From Bacteroidales bacterium (GTDB taxonomy: Bacteria; Bacteroidota; Bacteroidia; Bacteroidales; UBA932), in contig JAFSJK010000033.1 in assembly GCA_017439305.1 (NCBI GenBank), forward strand, positions 21,129 to 85,128: a stretch of 64,000 nt of DNA, given 5' to 3'. Of this stretch, positions 34,641-42,761 are shown piece after piece. Position 1 is the first letter of the stretch, and each line of letters starts with the position of its first letter. Both the position numbers and the translations under genes were made by a program. A model generated the notes under the pieces. That model did no database searches, was not told the DNA's origin, and saw only the letters and a list, made by a program, of their open reading frames with translations.

Positions 34641-35744
34641 TTATCTGACCACGATGCGTTCGATTCGTCGTGGAATGGAAGCGAGGATCTCATAAGGGAT
34701 GGTCCCCAGGATGTCCGCCAGTTCGGAGACGGTAGGATCGGTGCCAAAGACGGTGACCGTATCGCCCACTTTCACGTCCACCCCGGTCACGTCCAGCATG
34801 CACATGTCCATGCAGATGTTTCCGATGGTGGGAACGCGGTGACCGTTGACCGAGAAGGAGGCCCTGCCGCGTCCCAGGTGCCGGTCGATGCCGTCGGCGT
34901 ACCCGACGGGAATAGTGGCGATAACGGTGCCCACACCGGCCTTGCCCCAACGGCCGTAACCGACGGTATCGCCCTCACGCAACCGCTTTACCTGCAATAC
35001 CTTGCATTTAAGGGAAGCCACGGGGGCGAGCTGCACTCCGGGAAGGGCGCTGATGCCGTAGATGCCGATGCCCAGGCGGACCATGTCGTACTGGTACTGC
35101 GGGAACCGTTCAATGCCGGCGGAATTGAGGATGTGGCGCATCGGCTGATAGCCGATTCCGTCGATGATGGTCTGCGTGTTCTGACCGAACAGGTCGAACT
35201 GAGCCTGCGTGAAAGCATCCTGCTCCGGATCCTCCGCCACGCACAGGTGGGAGAACATCGACCGGACCTTCACTTCGGGATGCTTTTTCAGGAACTCGAC
35301 GAGAGCGGGGATCTCCGAAGTCATGAAGCCGAGACGGTGCATCCCGGTGTCCAGTTTGATATGGACCGGATAATCCGTCAGTCCGGTGTCGCGAAGGTGT
35401 CCGCAGAAGGCCTCCAGCGCTTCCAGGTTGGGGATGCTGGGTTCCATCCGGGTCCGGATGATTTCCGGGAAGAAGTCGGTACCGGCAGTCAGGACGATGA
35501 TGGGAAGACTGATACCGTTTTCCCGGAGTTCCAGCCCTTCCACGGGATAGGCAACGGCCAGGTAGTCGGCACCTTGACGCTGCATCATCGCCGCAAATTC
35601 CACCGCACCATGTCCGTACGCATTGGCCTTGACGAGAACCAGGAGTTTCGTCGTCGGCTCCAGCAGGGAGCGGAAATAGCGGTAGTTGCGTCTGCAACCC
35701 TTGAGGTCCAGTTCCAACCTGGAAAAATCGTCCTCGCGCATCAT
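34641..35744 (-). CDS. alr: Alanine racemase
   Basis: A 367-residue PLP enzyme that makes D-alanine for peptidoglycan. The PLP lysine is in LVLVKANAYGHGAVEF (Lys39). YDMVRLGIGIYGISALPGV and VGYGRWGKAG are conserved; the C-terminal half has IGNICMDMCMLDVTG, which fits the second-subunit active-site region. I start at the ATG at 35744: a -7 element (complement of 35765-35772) would lie inside the gene if a longer frame were used. The next codon is also ATG. Confidence 0.94.
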   Translation of the reverse strand: MMREDDFSRLELDLKGCRRNYRYFRSLLEPTTKLLVLVKANAYGHGAVEFAAMMQRQGADYLAVAYPVEGLELRENGISLPIIVLTAGTDFFPEIIRTRMEPSIPNLEALEAFCGHLRDTGLTDYPVHIKLDTGMHRLGFMTSEIPALVEFLKKHPEVKVRSMFSHLCVAEDPEQDAFTQAQFDLFGQNTQTIIDGIGYQPMRHILNSAGIERFPQYQYDMVRLGIGIYGISALPGVQLAPVASLKCKVLQVKRLREGDTVGYGRWGKAGVGTVIATIPVGYADGIDRHLGRGRASFSVNGHRVPTIGNICMDMCMLDVTGVDVKVGDTVTVFGTDPTVSELADILGTIPYEILASIPRRIERIVVR

Positions 35745-35764
35745 ATCGGTCTTCAAATAGCCTG

Positions 35765-35772
35765 CAAATTTA
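35765..35772 (-). promoter_or_regulatory. -7 element of alr
   Basis: The complement reads TAAATTTG, 20 nt upstream of the chosen ATG. It decides against starts further upstream; no clear -33 TTG. Confidence 0.5.
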
Positions 35773-35805
35773 GCAATAACGGCTGACATTTTCCTATAAA
35801 ATGTG

Positions 35806-35813
35806 TATTTTTG
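35806..35813 (+). promoter_or_regulatory. -7 element of the YugP-type peptidase operon
   Basis: TATTTTTG matches the consensus and lies 16 nt before the ATG at 35830. It is divergent from the alr promoter; no clear -33 TTG. Confidence 0.5.
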
Positions 35814-35829
35814 TAAAAACTGCAGAGAT

Positions 35830-36507
35830 ATGTCGACTTCGATGATTTGGATTCTGATGATCGTAGTGATGGTCCTGAGCATGATCATCCAGGCCCGGCT
35901 CAAGAGCCGTTTCGAAAAATACTCCGAGATCCCAACCGCCCTTTCCGGCGCCGAGGTAGCCCAGCGGATGCTGCAGGCGCACGGCATCCACGACGTAAAA
36001 ATCGTCTCGGTAGAAGGGACCCTGACCGATCATTACAACCCGCAGACCAGAACCGTCAATCTCAGTCACGATGTCTATTACGGCCGTTCCGTCGCCGCTG
36101 CCGCCGTCGCCGCCCACGAGTGCGGGCACGTCGTCCAGCATGCAACCGGCTATGCACCGCTCAAGATGCGCTCCGCCCTGGTTCCCGTGGTCAGTTTCGC
36201 GAACAACTGGGTGATGTGGGTCCTGCTGGCCGGTGTGGTGTTCATCAACGTTTTCCCGAGCCTGATCTGGGTCGGCATCGGCCTGTTCGCCCTGACGACC
36301 CTGTTCAGTTTCATCACCCTTCCCGTAGAGATCAACGCCAGCGCCCGGGCCGTCAAGTGGCTGGACAACGCCGGCATCGTAAGCTATGAGACCAAACCGA
36401 TGGCTGCGGATGCCCTCAAATGGGCGGCCTACACCTATGTGATCGCCGCCATCGGCTCCCTGGCCACCCTGCTCTACTACATTTCCATCGCTAACCGGAG
36501 AAACTAA
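35830..36507 (+). CDS. YugP-family neutral zinc metallopeptidase, membrane protein
   Basis: A 225-residue inner-membrane protein. An N-terminal helix (MIWILMIVVMVLSMIIQA), then a soluble segment with the zinc-binding HECGH motif (AVAAHECGHVVQHATGYAPL, about residues 96-115), then three more helices. SGAEVAQRMLQAHGIHDVKI is the usual family start. Biological substrate unknown. The ATG at 35830 follows the -7 element. The DJ-1 gene starts directly after its stop, so they are likely co-transcribed. Confidence 0.88.
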   Translation: MSTSMIWILMIVVMVLSMIIQARLKSRFEKYSEIPTALSGAEVAQRMLQAHGIHDVKIVSVEGTLTDHYNPQTRTVNLSHDVYYGRSVAAAAVAAHECGHVVQHATGYAPLKMRSALVPVVSFANNWVMWVLLAGVVFINVFPSLIWVGIGLFALTTLFSFITLPVEINASARAVKWLDNAGIVSYETKPMAADALKWAAYTYVIAAIGSLATLLYYISIANRRN

Positions 36508-37062
36508 ATGCAAGGCGTATACATTTTCCTGGCAGACGGCTTCGAAGACATGGAAGCCATCGCCACCCGCGACGTACTCCTGAGGGGAGGCGTCGATGTC
36601 CAGACCGTTTCCATCAACGAAGATCCGTTCGTGACCAGTTCGCACGGCATTACCGTGAGCGTGGACCTTACCCGCGACGACTTTGAAGGAGAGGAACCCG
36701 AAGTGATGATTTTCCCGGGGGGCATGCCGGGGTCGAAGAACCTGGCGGCGGACAAGGCCCTGATGGCCCTGATGCGCAAGTGCTACGCGGATGGCGGAGT
36801 GATCGCAGCCATCTGCGCTGCACCCGGGCTGGTGGCTTCCCAACTGGATGATGTCGCCGGCAAACGCTTCACCTGCTTTGAAGGCTTCCAGGATCCGATG
36901 ATCGCGAAAGGCGCTGTTTACACGCCTGAGAGTGCTGTCGTGGACGGCCATCTCGTCACCGGTCGCGGCGCCGGCCATGCCGTGAACTTCGGCCTGGCCA
37001 TCCTGGAACTGCTGAAGGGAAAGGAAACGACCGACCGCGTCCGGGCCGGCCTGATGCTGTAG
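36508..37062 (+). CDS. DJ-1/PfpI-family protein (YajL-like)
   Basis: A 184-residue cytoplasmic protein of the DJ-1/ThiJ superfamily. The nucleophile elbow IAAICAAPGLVAS carries the conserved cysteine (about residue 100) and FEDMEAIA near the N-terminus supplies the glutamate that stabilises it; MIFPGGMPGSKNL is also characteristic. Related proteins act in oxidative-stress defence or glyoxal detoxification. It follows the YugP gene without a gap. Confidence 0.92.
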   Translation: MQGVYIFLADGFEDMEAIATRDVLLRGGVDVQTVSINEDPFVTSSHGITVSVDLTRDDFEGEEPEVMIFPGGMPGSKNLAADKALMALMRKCYADGGVIAAICAAPGLVASQLDDVAGKRFTCFEGFQDPMIAKGAVYTPESAVVDGHLVTGRGAGHAVNFGLAILELLKGKETTDRVRAGLML

Positions 37063-37063
37063 G

Positions 37064-38509
37064 CTACAATTCCAAATACCGGTGCCGTACGACCCCGCCG
37101 GGGCCCAGTTGCATCACGTATGGGAGACCGGAAAGGTCGAAGGTGTCCAGCAGGAAGCGGGCCTCATCCGGATAATCCGTAAACAGGGAATCCATATCCA
37201 CCAACAAGACTCTGGCCTTGCTGTCCGCCAGGGTGCGGGCCGCGGCCAGCGTTTCCTGGCAACGGCCGCAACCTTGCGTGTAAAAGACCACGTAATCCAC
37301 TTTCCGTAAAGAAAATATGCCCTTCCTGGACGCTTTCCGGAACAGACAGGGACGGCGGAGAAGCTCCCCATGGACCTTCCGGTCCGGAACGGTGCTCCCG
37401 ACAGGAGTCCGGTCCAGGAGGTCCTTCATCATCCGGGCCATAGAGACAATCTGGGAAGTATCCGCGGAACTCGTCCACACATCCGTGCCCAGAATGTACT
37501 TGTCGATGAAAAGGCGGGTTCCTTCCTTGACCGCCTCTCCCCGCCGGGACGAAAGGTAGTACAGCAGGTCGCCTTCCATCTGCTTGAAAGATTCGACATC
37601 CCCTTCCCCATAAGTTCGTTCAGCCATGTAGGAGGCGATGTCCAGGATATCGGAAGGCTTCAAGTCATCGCCATACCCCGCGAAGAGCCTGTCAAAAAGA
37701 GCCGTACTTTCCTGTGTACCATACACGTAATCCTCCTTCCCGGAGAACTTGGAAAGCAACATGGACAAAGCCGGTGTATCAAGTCCCCTGCCCACGATGG
37801 TTCCGTCCGGGGCGACCAGGAACATCCGGGGCGTCTGGAGCACACCGTACTTGCGCTGGTAATCGGATTCCATCTCCGGGTCCCACAGATGAATCATTCC
37901 GGGGACATCCAGCGAAGAGGTCCGATAATGCGCCCACGCAGCGGCGTCATCCCCCGTATAGACGGCGACGGCCGTCAAAGGAAAATCCGTCCCTGTGAGG
38001 AACTGGCGGAGCCGGGGCGTTTCGATCCGGCAGGTGGAACAGGAAGTATCGTAGAAATACAGCAGCGTATAGGAACCGTCCACCGGCATGGACACTTCCG
38101 CTCCGGAAGGGTCCTTCATCAGGATGGAAGGCGCCCCCGCCCCCAGGACCGACTGCCGGTTGAACTCGGCGAATACCTTGGCATTCAGGAGGTCCAGGTC
38201 CGAATGCATCGCCACCTTGCCGGGGATGAACCAGGCGTCGGCGAGATGGACGGCAACGCCGTCGTCCCCCATGATCCGGGACTGGAGGTAATGGTCGTAG
38301 ATTTTCAGGGCGACATACTGCCGCACCAGCGAATCCTTGCAGGACTCGATCAGGAAATCACATTCCGCGTTCTGGACGGAAAGGGGCTCCCCCGCCAGGG
38401 CCGTGAAATACTCTTCCAGTTTGGCGCCCAAAGCACCATACGGGTCGTCTTGCGCCCGAAGCGCCAGCGCGGCGAAGAGGACCGCTGCGGCGACGAGGAG
38501 GCGTTTCAT
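37064..38509 (-). CDS. Exported thioredoxin-like protein with two CxxC motifs
   Basis: A 481-residue protein with a signal peptide (LLVAAAVLFAALALRA). The N-terminal 100 residues are helical. A TlpA-like thioredoxin domain follows (LLYFYDTSCSTCRIETPRLRQF, CxxC about 156-159). A C-terminal segment VVFYTQGCGRCQETLAAARTLADSKARVLLVD has a second CxxC, resembling another thioredoxin fold. Such proteins are periplasmic thiol reductases or isomerases in Bacteroidota; substrates unknown. Its ATG overlaps the coaD stop by four bases, which is an unusual partner for an exported redox protein. Confidence 0.75.
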   Translation of the reverse strand: MKRLLVAAAVLFAALALRAQDDPYGALGAKLEEYFTALAGEPLSVQNAECDFLIESCKDSLVRQYVALKIYDHYLQSRIMGDDGVAVHLADAWFIPGKVAMHSDLDLLNAKVFAEFNRQSVLGAGAPSILMKDPSGAEVSMPVDGSYTLLYFYDTSCSTCRIETPRLRQFLTGTDFPLTAVAVYTGDDAAAWAHYRTSSLDVPGMIHLWDPEMESDYQRKYGVLQTPRMFLVAPDGTIVGRGLDTPALSMLLSKFSGKEDYVYGTQESTALFDRLFAGYGDDLKPSDILDIASYMAERTYGEGDVESFKQMEGDLLYYLSSRRGEAVKEGTRLFIDKYILGTDVWTSSADTSQIVSMARMMKDLLDRTPVGSTVPDRKVHGELLRRPCLFRKASRKGIFSLRKVDYVVFYTQGCGRCQETLAAARTLADSKARVLLVDMDSLFTDYPDEARFLLDTFDLSGLPYVMQLGPGGVVRHRYLEL

Positions 38510-38964
38510 AAGACGACTCCCTCAGGGATGAAAGCGGAATAGTCGCCGTGGTGCTTGAGGATGTCCCGTACGGCGCTGGAGGAGATATGGGCGAACTCCT
38601 GCGCGGTAGGGATGATGATGGTCTCGATGTCCGGGGCCAGCCGGCGGTTCGCGTCGGCGATGGAGCGTTCGGTCTCGAAATCGATCATGTTCCGGACACC
38701 GCGGACGATGTGATGGATACCCAGCTCACGGCAGGTGTCGATGGTGAGGTTGTCATACTGGATGACGGAGACGCCGGCCAGCCCTTCCGTAGCCTTCCGG
38801 ATGATCTCCACCCGCTTTTCCATGTCGAAGAAGCCGCGCTTGTCCTGGTTGATACCGACGGCCACGACGACTTCGTCGAACATCGTCAGGGCGCGTTTAA
38901 GAATATTCAGATGGCCGGCCGTAAACGGGTCGAAAGAGCCGGGAAACAGAGCTTTGATTTTCAT
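38506..38964 (-). CDS. coaD: Phosphopantetheine adenylyltransferase
   Basis: A 152-residue enzyme of coenzyme A synthesis that adenylates 4'-phosphopantetheine. The nucleotidyltransferase motif [16 protein letters not shown] starts at about residue 6; [14 protein letters not shown] and the C-terminal [22 protein letters not shown] are diagnostic. The ATG at 38964 overlaps the ung stop as ATGA, which decides the start over an upstream TTG. Confidence 0.96.
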   Translation of the reverse strand: MKIKALFPGSFDPFTAGHLNILKRALTMFDEVVVAVGINQDKRGFFDMEKRVEIIRKATEGLAGVSVIQYDNLTIDTCRELGIHHIVRGVRNMIDFETERSIADANRRLAPDIETIIIPTAQEFAHISSSAVRDILKHHGDYSAFIPEGVVL

Positions 38965-39629
38965 AACTGCCAATCAATCGGGGTCTTGCCTTCGGAAAGA
39001 AGGATCTGGTTGGTCTGGGAGAAGTGGCGGCAGCCGAAGAAGGCTCCGCCCGCCAGCGGCGAAGGATGCGCCGCCATGAGGACATGGTGGCGGGACGTGT
39101 CGACCAGGGCGGCCTTTCCCTGGGCAAAGCGCCCCCAGAGAAGGAAAACAACCCCGTCACAGCGCTCGGAAACGGTACGGATCACCGCGTCGGTGAATTC
39201 CTGCCAGCCAATCCGGCTGTGTGAGGTGGGAGTACCCGCCTGCACGGTAAGCACCGAATTCAGGAGCAGGACACCTTGGCGGGCCCAGGGCTCCAGGTCA
39301 GGGCTGCCGCTCATCGGGATGCCCAGGTCGTCATGGATTTCCTTGAAGATGTTCTTCAGCGAGGGAGGCGCAGGAACGCCCTGCGGCACGGAAAAGCACA
39401 AACCCATCGCCTGGCCGGGACCGTGGTACGGGTCCTGACCCAGGATGACGACCTTCACCTCGGGAAGGGGCGTGAGTTCAAAGGCCTTGAAAATCTGGCG
39501 GCCGGGAGGGTAGATCACCCTTCCGGCTGCCTTTTCGCCGTGGAGGAAGCGGACCAGGGACTCGAAATACGGTTTCTCGAATTCGTCCCGCAGGGCTTCC
39601 TTCCAGGTCTGTTCTATCTTGACGTCCAT
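38961..39629 (-). CDS. ung: Uracil-DNA glycosylase (family 1)
   Basis: A 222-residue DNA repair enzyme that removes uracil from DNA. The catalytic water-activating motif [22 protein letters not shown] is at about 60-81, LLLNSVLTV in the middle, and the minor-groove loop [18 protein letters not shown] near the C-terminus. All key residues (Asp of GQDPYH, His of HPSPL) are intact. The ATG directly follows the lon stop codon. Confidence 0.97.
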   Translation of the reverse strand: MDVKIEQTWKEALRDEFEKPYFESLVRFLHGEKAAGRVIYPPGRQIFKAFELTPLPEVKVVILGQDPYHGPGQAMGLCFSVPQGVPAPPSLKNIFKEIHDDLGIPMSGSPDLEPWARQGVLLLNSVLTVQAGTPTSHSRIGWQEFTDAVIRTVSERCDGVVFLLWGRFAQGKAALVDTSRHHVLMAAHPSPLAGGAFFGCRHFSQTNQILLSEGKTPIDWQL

Positions 39630-42029
39630 TTAGAAGATGGCTTCGATCACTTCCGTGATACTCTTCACATAGACAAAGGTAAGACCTTTTACGTAAATTT
39701 CCTTGATATCCTCGATATCTTTCCGGTTTTCCTCGGAAATGACGATGGTATGGACACCGGCCCGCTTGGCGGCCAGGATCTTCTCCTTGATGCCGCCGAC
39801 CGGCAGGACACGACCGCGGAGGGTCATCTCGCCCGTCATCGCGATGCCGCTCTTCAAGGCCTGTCCCCGGAGGGCTGAGACCATCGAACTGACCATCGTG
39901 ATGCCGGCGGAAGGGCCGTCCTTGGGAACCGCACCTTCAGGAACATGCACATGGATGTCCTTTTCCATGAACTGGTCGGTAGTCATTCCGGCCAGCTCCG
40001 GATGAGCCTTGATATACTGCCAAGCGATCTGGGCGGACTCTTTCATCACGTCACCGAGGTTGCCGGTCATCGAGAGGACACCTTTTCCCTTGGAGACGGA
40101 ACTCTCGACAAAGAGGATCTCCCCACCGAGTTCGGTCCACGCCAGGCCGGTCACCACACCCGGGGCCTCATTCCCCTTCTGCATATCGTGGAAAGCTGTC
40201 GGAAGGCCCAGATACTCACGCAGATGCTCTTTCTTCACCACCTTGGGATAATCCTCCCCGAGGGCGATCTTCTTTGCCGTCACGCGGGCGATCTTCGCAA
40301 TCTGCTTTTCCAGGCCGCGGACACCGGACTCGTGCGTATACTCGTCGATGATGTCGGCCAGGCAGTCCTTGTCGATCCGGAGTTCGTCCTTTTTCAGGCC
40401 ATGCTCTTCCAACTGCTTGGGAACCAGGTAGGTCTTGGCGATCTCCAGTTTCTCCTCGGCGAGGTAGCCGGTCACGTTGATCATCTCCATGCGGTCCTTC
40501 AGGGCGGGCTGGATGGTGGAGATGCCATTGGCCGTCGTGATGAACAGGACATTGGACAGGTCGTAGTCGATGTCCAGGTAGTTGTCGTGGAAGGTGCTGT
40601 TCTGCTCCGGGTCCAGGGCCTCCAGCAGGGCGCTGGAAGGGTCGCCCTTGAAATCGGAGGACAGCTTGTCGATCTCGTCGAGGACGATGACCGGATTGGA
40701 GGTGCCCGCCCGGAGGATTCCGTTCAGGATCCGGCCCGGAAGGGCGCCCACATAAGTCTTGCGGTGACCGCGGATCTCGGCCTCATCGTGCATGCCGCCC
40801 AGGGATATCCGGACGTACTTGCGGCCGAGGGCCCGGGCGACGGACTTGCCGAGGCTGGTCTTCCCCACTCCGGGAGGGCCGTACAGGCACAGGATCGGGG
40901 ATTTCATATTCCCTTTGAGCTTGAGGACGGCCAGATATTCGATGATACGGTCCTTCACCTGGTCCAGGCCGTAATGGTCCTCGTCCAGCACTTGCTGGGC
41001 GTGCTTGAGGTCCAGGTTGTCGTCGGACAGTTCGCCCCACGGAAGGTCCAGCATGAACTGGATGTAATTGTACTGGATGCTGTAATCCGGCGAAGAGGGA
41101 TTGTACTTCTCCAGCCGGGCCATCTCCTTGTCGAAGATGGCGCGGACCTCCTTGGACCACTTCTTTTCGTCAGCGCGGGCGCGGAACTTGGCGAAATCCT
41201 CGCCCTCATCCATTCCGAGCTCCTCCTGGATGGTCTTCAGCTGGTTGTTCAGGTAATACTCCCGCTGCTGCTGGTCGATGTCGCTCTTGACCTTCTGGTT
41301 GATTTCCTGCTTGATCTGCAGGAGCTGGACCTGGGTATCCAAGACCTTCAGCAGTTCCATCCCGCGGTCCTTCAGGTCGGACAGGCCGAGCAGGCGGAAG
41401 CGGTCGGAGAAATTCTCGACCTCGATGGTCGTCGCGATGAAATTCACCAGGAACTGGAAGTTGTCGATGGACTTGAGGGCGCCCACCGCCTCCTTCGGAG
41501 CGAAGGAAGAGGACCGGATGATGTTCGCGGCCCGCTCCTTGAGCGCGTCGGACAGGACGTGGATCTCCTGGTCGTCCGCAGCCGGAAGCTTGTCTTCCAG
41601 ATAGTCGACGCGGGCGACCATGTAAGGCTCGAATCCGAGGAAGGCATCCAAGTGCACCCGCTTGAATCCCTGGACGATCGCCGTCAGGGAGCCGTCGGGC
41701 ATCTCCAGGGTCTTGACGACCTTGCACACGGTTCCGAATTCGAACATATCCCCGGCCCGGGGTTCCTCGACGGTGACGTCGGACTGGGGAACGGCGGCGA
41801 ACACACCGTCCTTCTCCTCCATCTCCCGGATCAGGAGGATGGATTTTTCCCGGCCGATGGTCACGGGGAACACCGTGCCCGGGAAGATGACGGCGTTGCG
41901 CAGGGCAAGCACCGGCAGGTCGTCGGAGAGTTGGGACTCGTCCAGTTTCAGCAGGGACGAATCACCGATCACCGGCATGATATTCACTTCTACGCCCGGA
42001 TGGGCGGACATCTCCTTGAAATCTTTCAT
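39630..42029 (-). CDS. lon: ATP-dependent Lon protease
   Basis: A 799-residue cytoplasmic protease for misfolded and regulatory proteins. The N-terminal LON domain (LPVLALRNAVIFPGTVFPVTIGREKS) is followed by a coiled region, an AAA+ module with Walker A GPPGVGKTSLGKS (about 386) and Walker B VIVLDEIDKL, then the Ser-Lys protease domain with Ser707 in PKDGPSAGIT and Lys748 in GGIKEK. I chose the ATG at 42029; a GTG two codons upstream lies too close to the predicted transcript start. A 17-bp palindrome upstream suggests repression. Confidence 0.96.
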   Translation of the reverse strand: MKDFKEMSAHPGVEVNIMPVIGDSSLLKLDESQLSDDLPVLALRNAVIFPGTVFPVTIGREKSILLIREMEEKDGVFAAVPQSDVTVEEPRAGDMFEFGTVCKVVKTLEMPDGSLTAIVQGFKRVHLDAFLGFEPYMVARVDYLEDKLPAADDQEIHVLSDALKERAANIIRSSSFAPKEAVGALKSIDNFQFLVNFIATTIEVENFSDRFRLLGLSDLKDRGMELLKVLDTQVQLLQIKQEINQKVKSDIDQQQREYYLNNQLKTIQEELGMDEGEDFAKFRARADEKKWSKEVRAIFDKEMARLEKYNPSSPDYSIQYNYIQFMLDLPWGELSDDNLDLKHAQQVLDEDHYGLDQVKDRIIEYLAVLKLKGNMKSPILCLYGPPGVGKTSLGKSVARALGRKYVRISLGGMHDEAEIRGHRKTYVGALPGRILNGILRAGTSNPVIVLDEIDKLSSDFKGDPSSALLEALDPEQNSTFHDNYLDIDYDLSNVLFITTANGISTIQPALKDRMEMINVTGYLAEEKLEIAKTYLVPKQLEEHGLKKDELRIDKDCLADIIDEYTHESGVRGLEKQIAKIARVTAKKIALGEDYPKVVKKEHLREYLGLPTAFHDMQKGNEAPGVVTGLAWTELGGEILFVESSVSKGKGVLSMTGNLGDVMKESAQIAWQYIKAHPELAGMTTDQFMEKDIHVHVPEGAVPKDGPSAGITMVSSMVSALRGQALKSGIAMTGEMTLRGRVLPVGGIKEKILAAKRAGVHTIVISEENRKDIEDIKEIYVKGLTFVYVKSITEVIEAIF

Positions 42030-42036
42030 CTGCACT

Positions 42037-42065
42037 CAAAGTTGGGGATATGACAATTTGTCATA
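42037..42065 (-). promoter_or_regulatory. Likely lon promoter with a 17-bp palindromic operator
   Basis: A near-consensus -7 (CAACTTTG, complement of 42037-42044) lies seven bases before the lon ATG. Directly upstream, 42049-42065 is a perfect palindrome, TATGACAA-T-TTGTCATA, in the position of the promoter spacer. The arrangement is typical of a repressor site. Confidence 0.5.
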
Positions 42066-42179
42066 CCCGGGCTTTACATTTTTCCAGCCGGATATATTGT
42101 CAATCTCCGTGCCAAGGGGCGGAATACGCTCCGTACGGCCGCCAAATGCCTGAATGTTAATAAAAAATGCCGTCCGCGC

Positions 42180-42210
42180 TTTGTTTTTTGAAAATTTAAC
42201 CCTACTTTTG
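42180..42210 (+). promoter_or_regulatory. Promoter of the HU gene
   Basis: TTTG at 42180-42183 overlapping a T-rich run, a 19-nt spacer and TACTTTTG at 42203-42210; leader to the ATG about 49 nt. It is divergent from lon; the rest of the 234-nt gap shows nothing further. Confidence 0.7.
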
Positions 42211-42263
42211 CAAATCGCTTAACTTAAGCGAATGAAAAACAACCAAATAAACCATTTTTTACT

Positions 42264-42542
42264 ATGACAAAGGCAGAGATCGTCAATGAGGTTGCGAAAT
42301 CGACCGGAATTGAGAAAGTACAGGTTCAGAGCGTTATCGAGGAATTCACGAAGGTGGTCAAGGATTCCATCATCGCCGGCGAGCCGGTCTATCTCCGTGG
42401 CTTCGGCAGCTTCATTGTCAAGCACCGCGCTGAGAAGGCCGCCCGCAACATCACCAAGAAGATGACGATGACCATTCCCGCCCACAACATTCCGGCATTC
42501 AAGCCTGCGAAGGTTTTCGTCAATGCCGTCAAGGAGAAATAA
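42264..42542 (+). CDS. hup: HU-family DNA-binding protein
   Basis: A 92-residue nucleoid protein of normal length. MTKAEIVNEVAKSTGI opens the dimerisation helices; the DNA-binding signature GFGSFIVKHRAEKAARNI lies around 50-67, with the beta-arm tip proline in IPAHNIPAFKPAK. It binds and bends DNA without sequence specificity. A strong promoter precedes it, and it is co-transcribed with the 29-residue basic protein gene 20 nt downstream. Confidence 0.95.
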   Translation: MTKAEIVNEVAKSTGIEKVQVQSVIEEFTKVVKDSIIAGEPVYLRGFGSFIVKHRAEKAARNITKKMTMTIPAHNIPAFKPAKVFVNAVKEK

Positions 42543-42562
42543 ACCATTAAAACATCATCATT

Positions 42563-42652
42563 ATGCCTAGCGGTAAGAAAAGAAAAAGACATAAGATGGC
42601 GACGCACAAGCGTAAAAAACGCTTGCGCAAGAACAGACACAAGAAGAAGTAA
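42563..42652 (+). CDS. 29-residue AURKAIP1/COX24-domain ribosome-associated protein
   Basis: A 29-codon gene, MPSGKKRKRHKMATHKRKKR then LRKNRHKKK. More than half of the residues are Lys or Arg. The KRHKMATHKRKKRLRKNRHKK pattern matches the COX24 family, whose mycobacterial member is ribosomal protein bS22. It lies 20 nt after the HU gene and before a terminator, so it shares the HU transcript. A small-subunit ribosomal role is inferred from the family. Confidence 0.85.
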   Translation: MPSGKKRKRHKMATHKRKKRLRKNRHKKK

Positions 42653-42700
42653 TCGACCTTCTTCTTTGCCGCGTCTGCCATTTTAGCAGTCTGCTGAAAG

Positions 42701-42733
42701 AAAAGGGCTCGCCGGAATTCCGGAAGCCCTTTT
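42701..42733 (+). terminator. Terminator of the HU transcript
   Basis: AAAAGGGCT (42701-42709) pairs with AGCCCTTTT (42725-42733); CCGG/CCGG extends the stem around a short loop. It precedes the RNase G gene by 28 nt. Confidence 0.75.
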
Positions 42734-42761
42734 GTCTTAGTCCAACACACAAAATTTCCTG

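Noticed and set aside
39945-42053. A 702-codon plus-strand frame opposite lon
   Set aside because: Lon on the minus strand has all catalytic motifs; the opposite frame has none.
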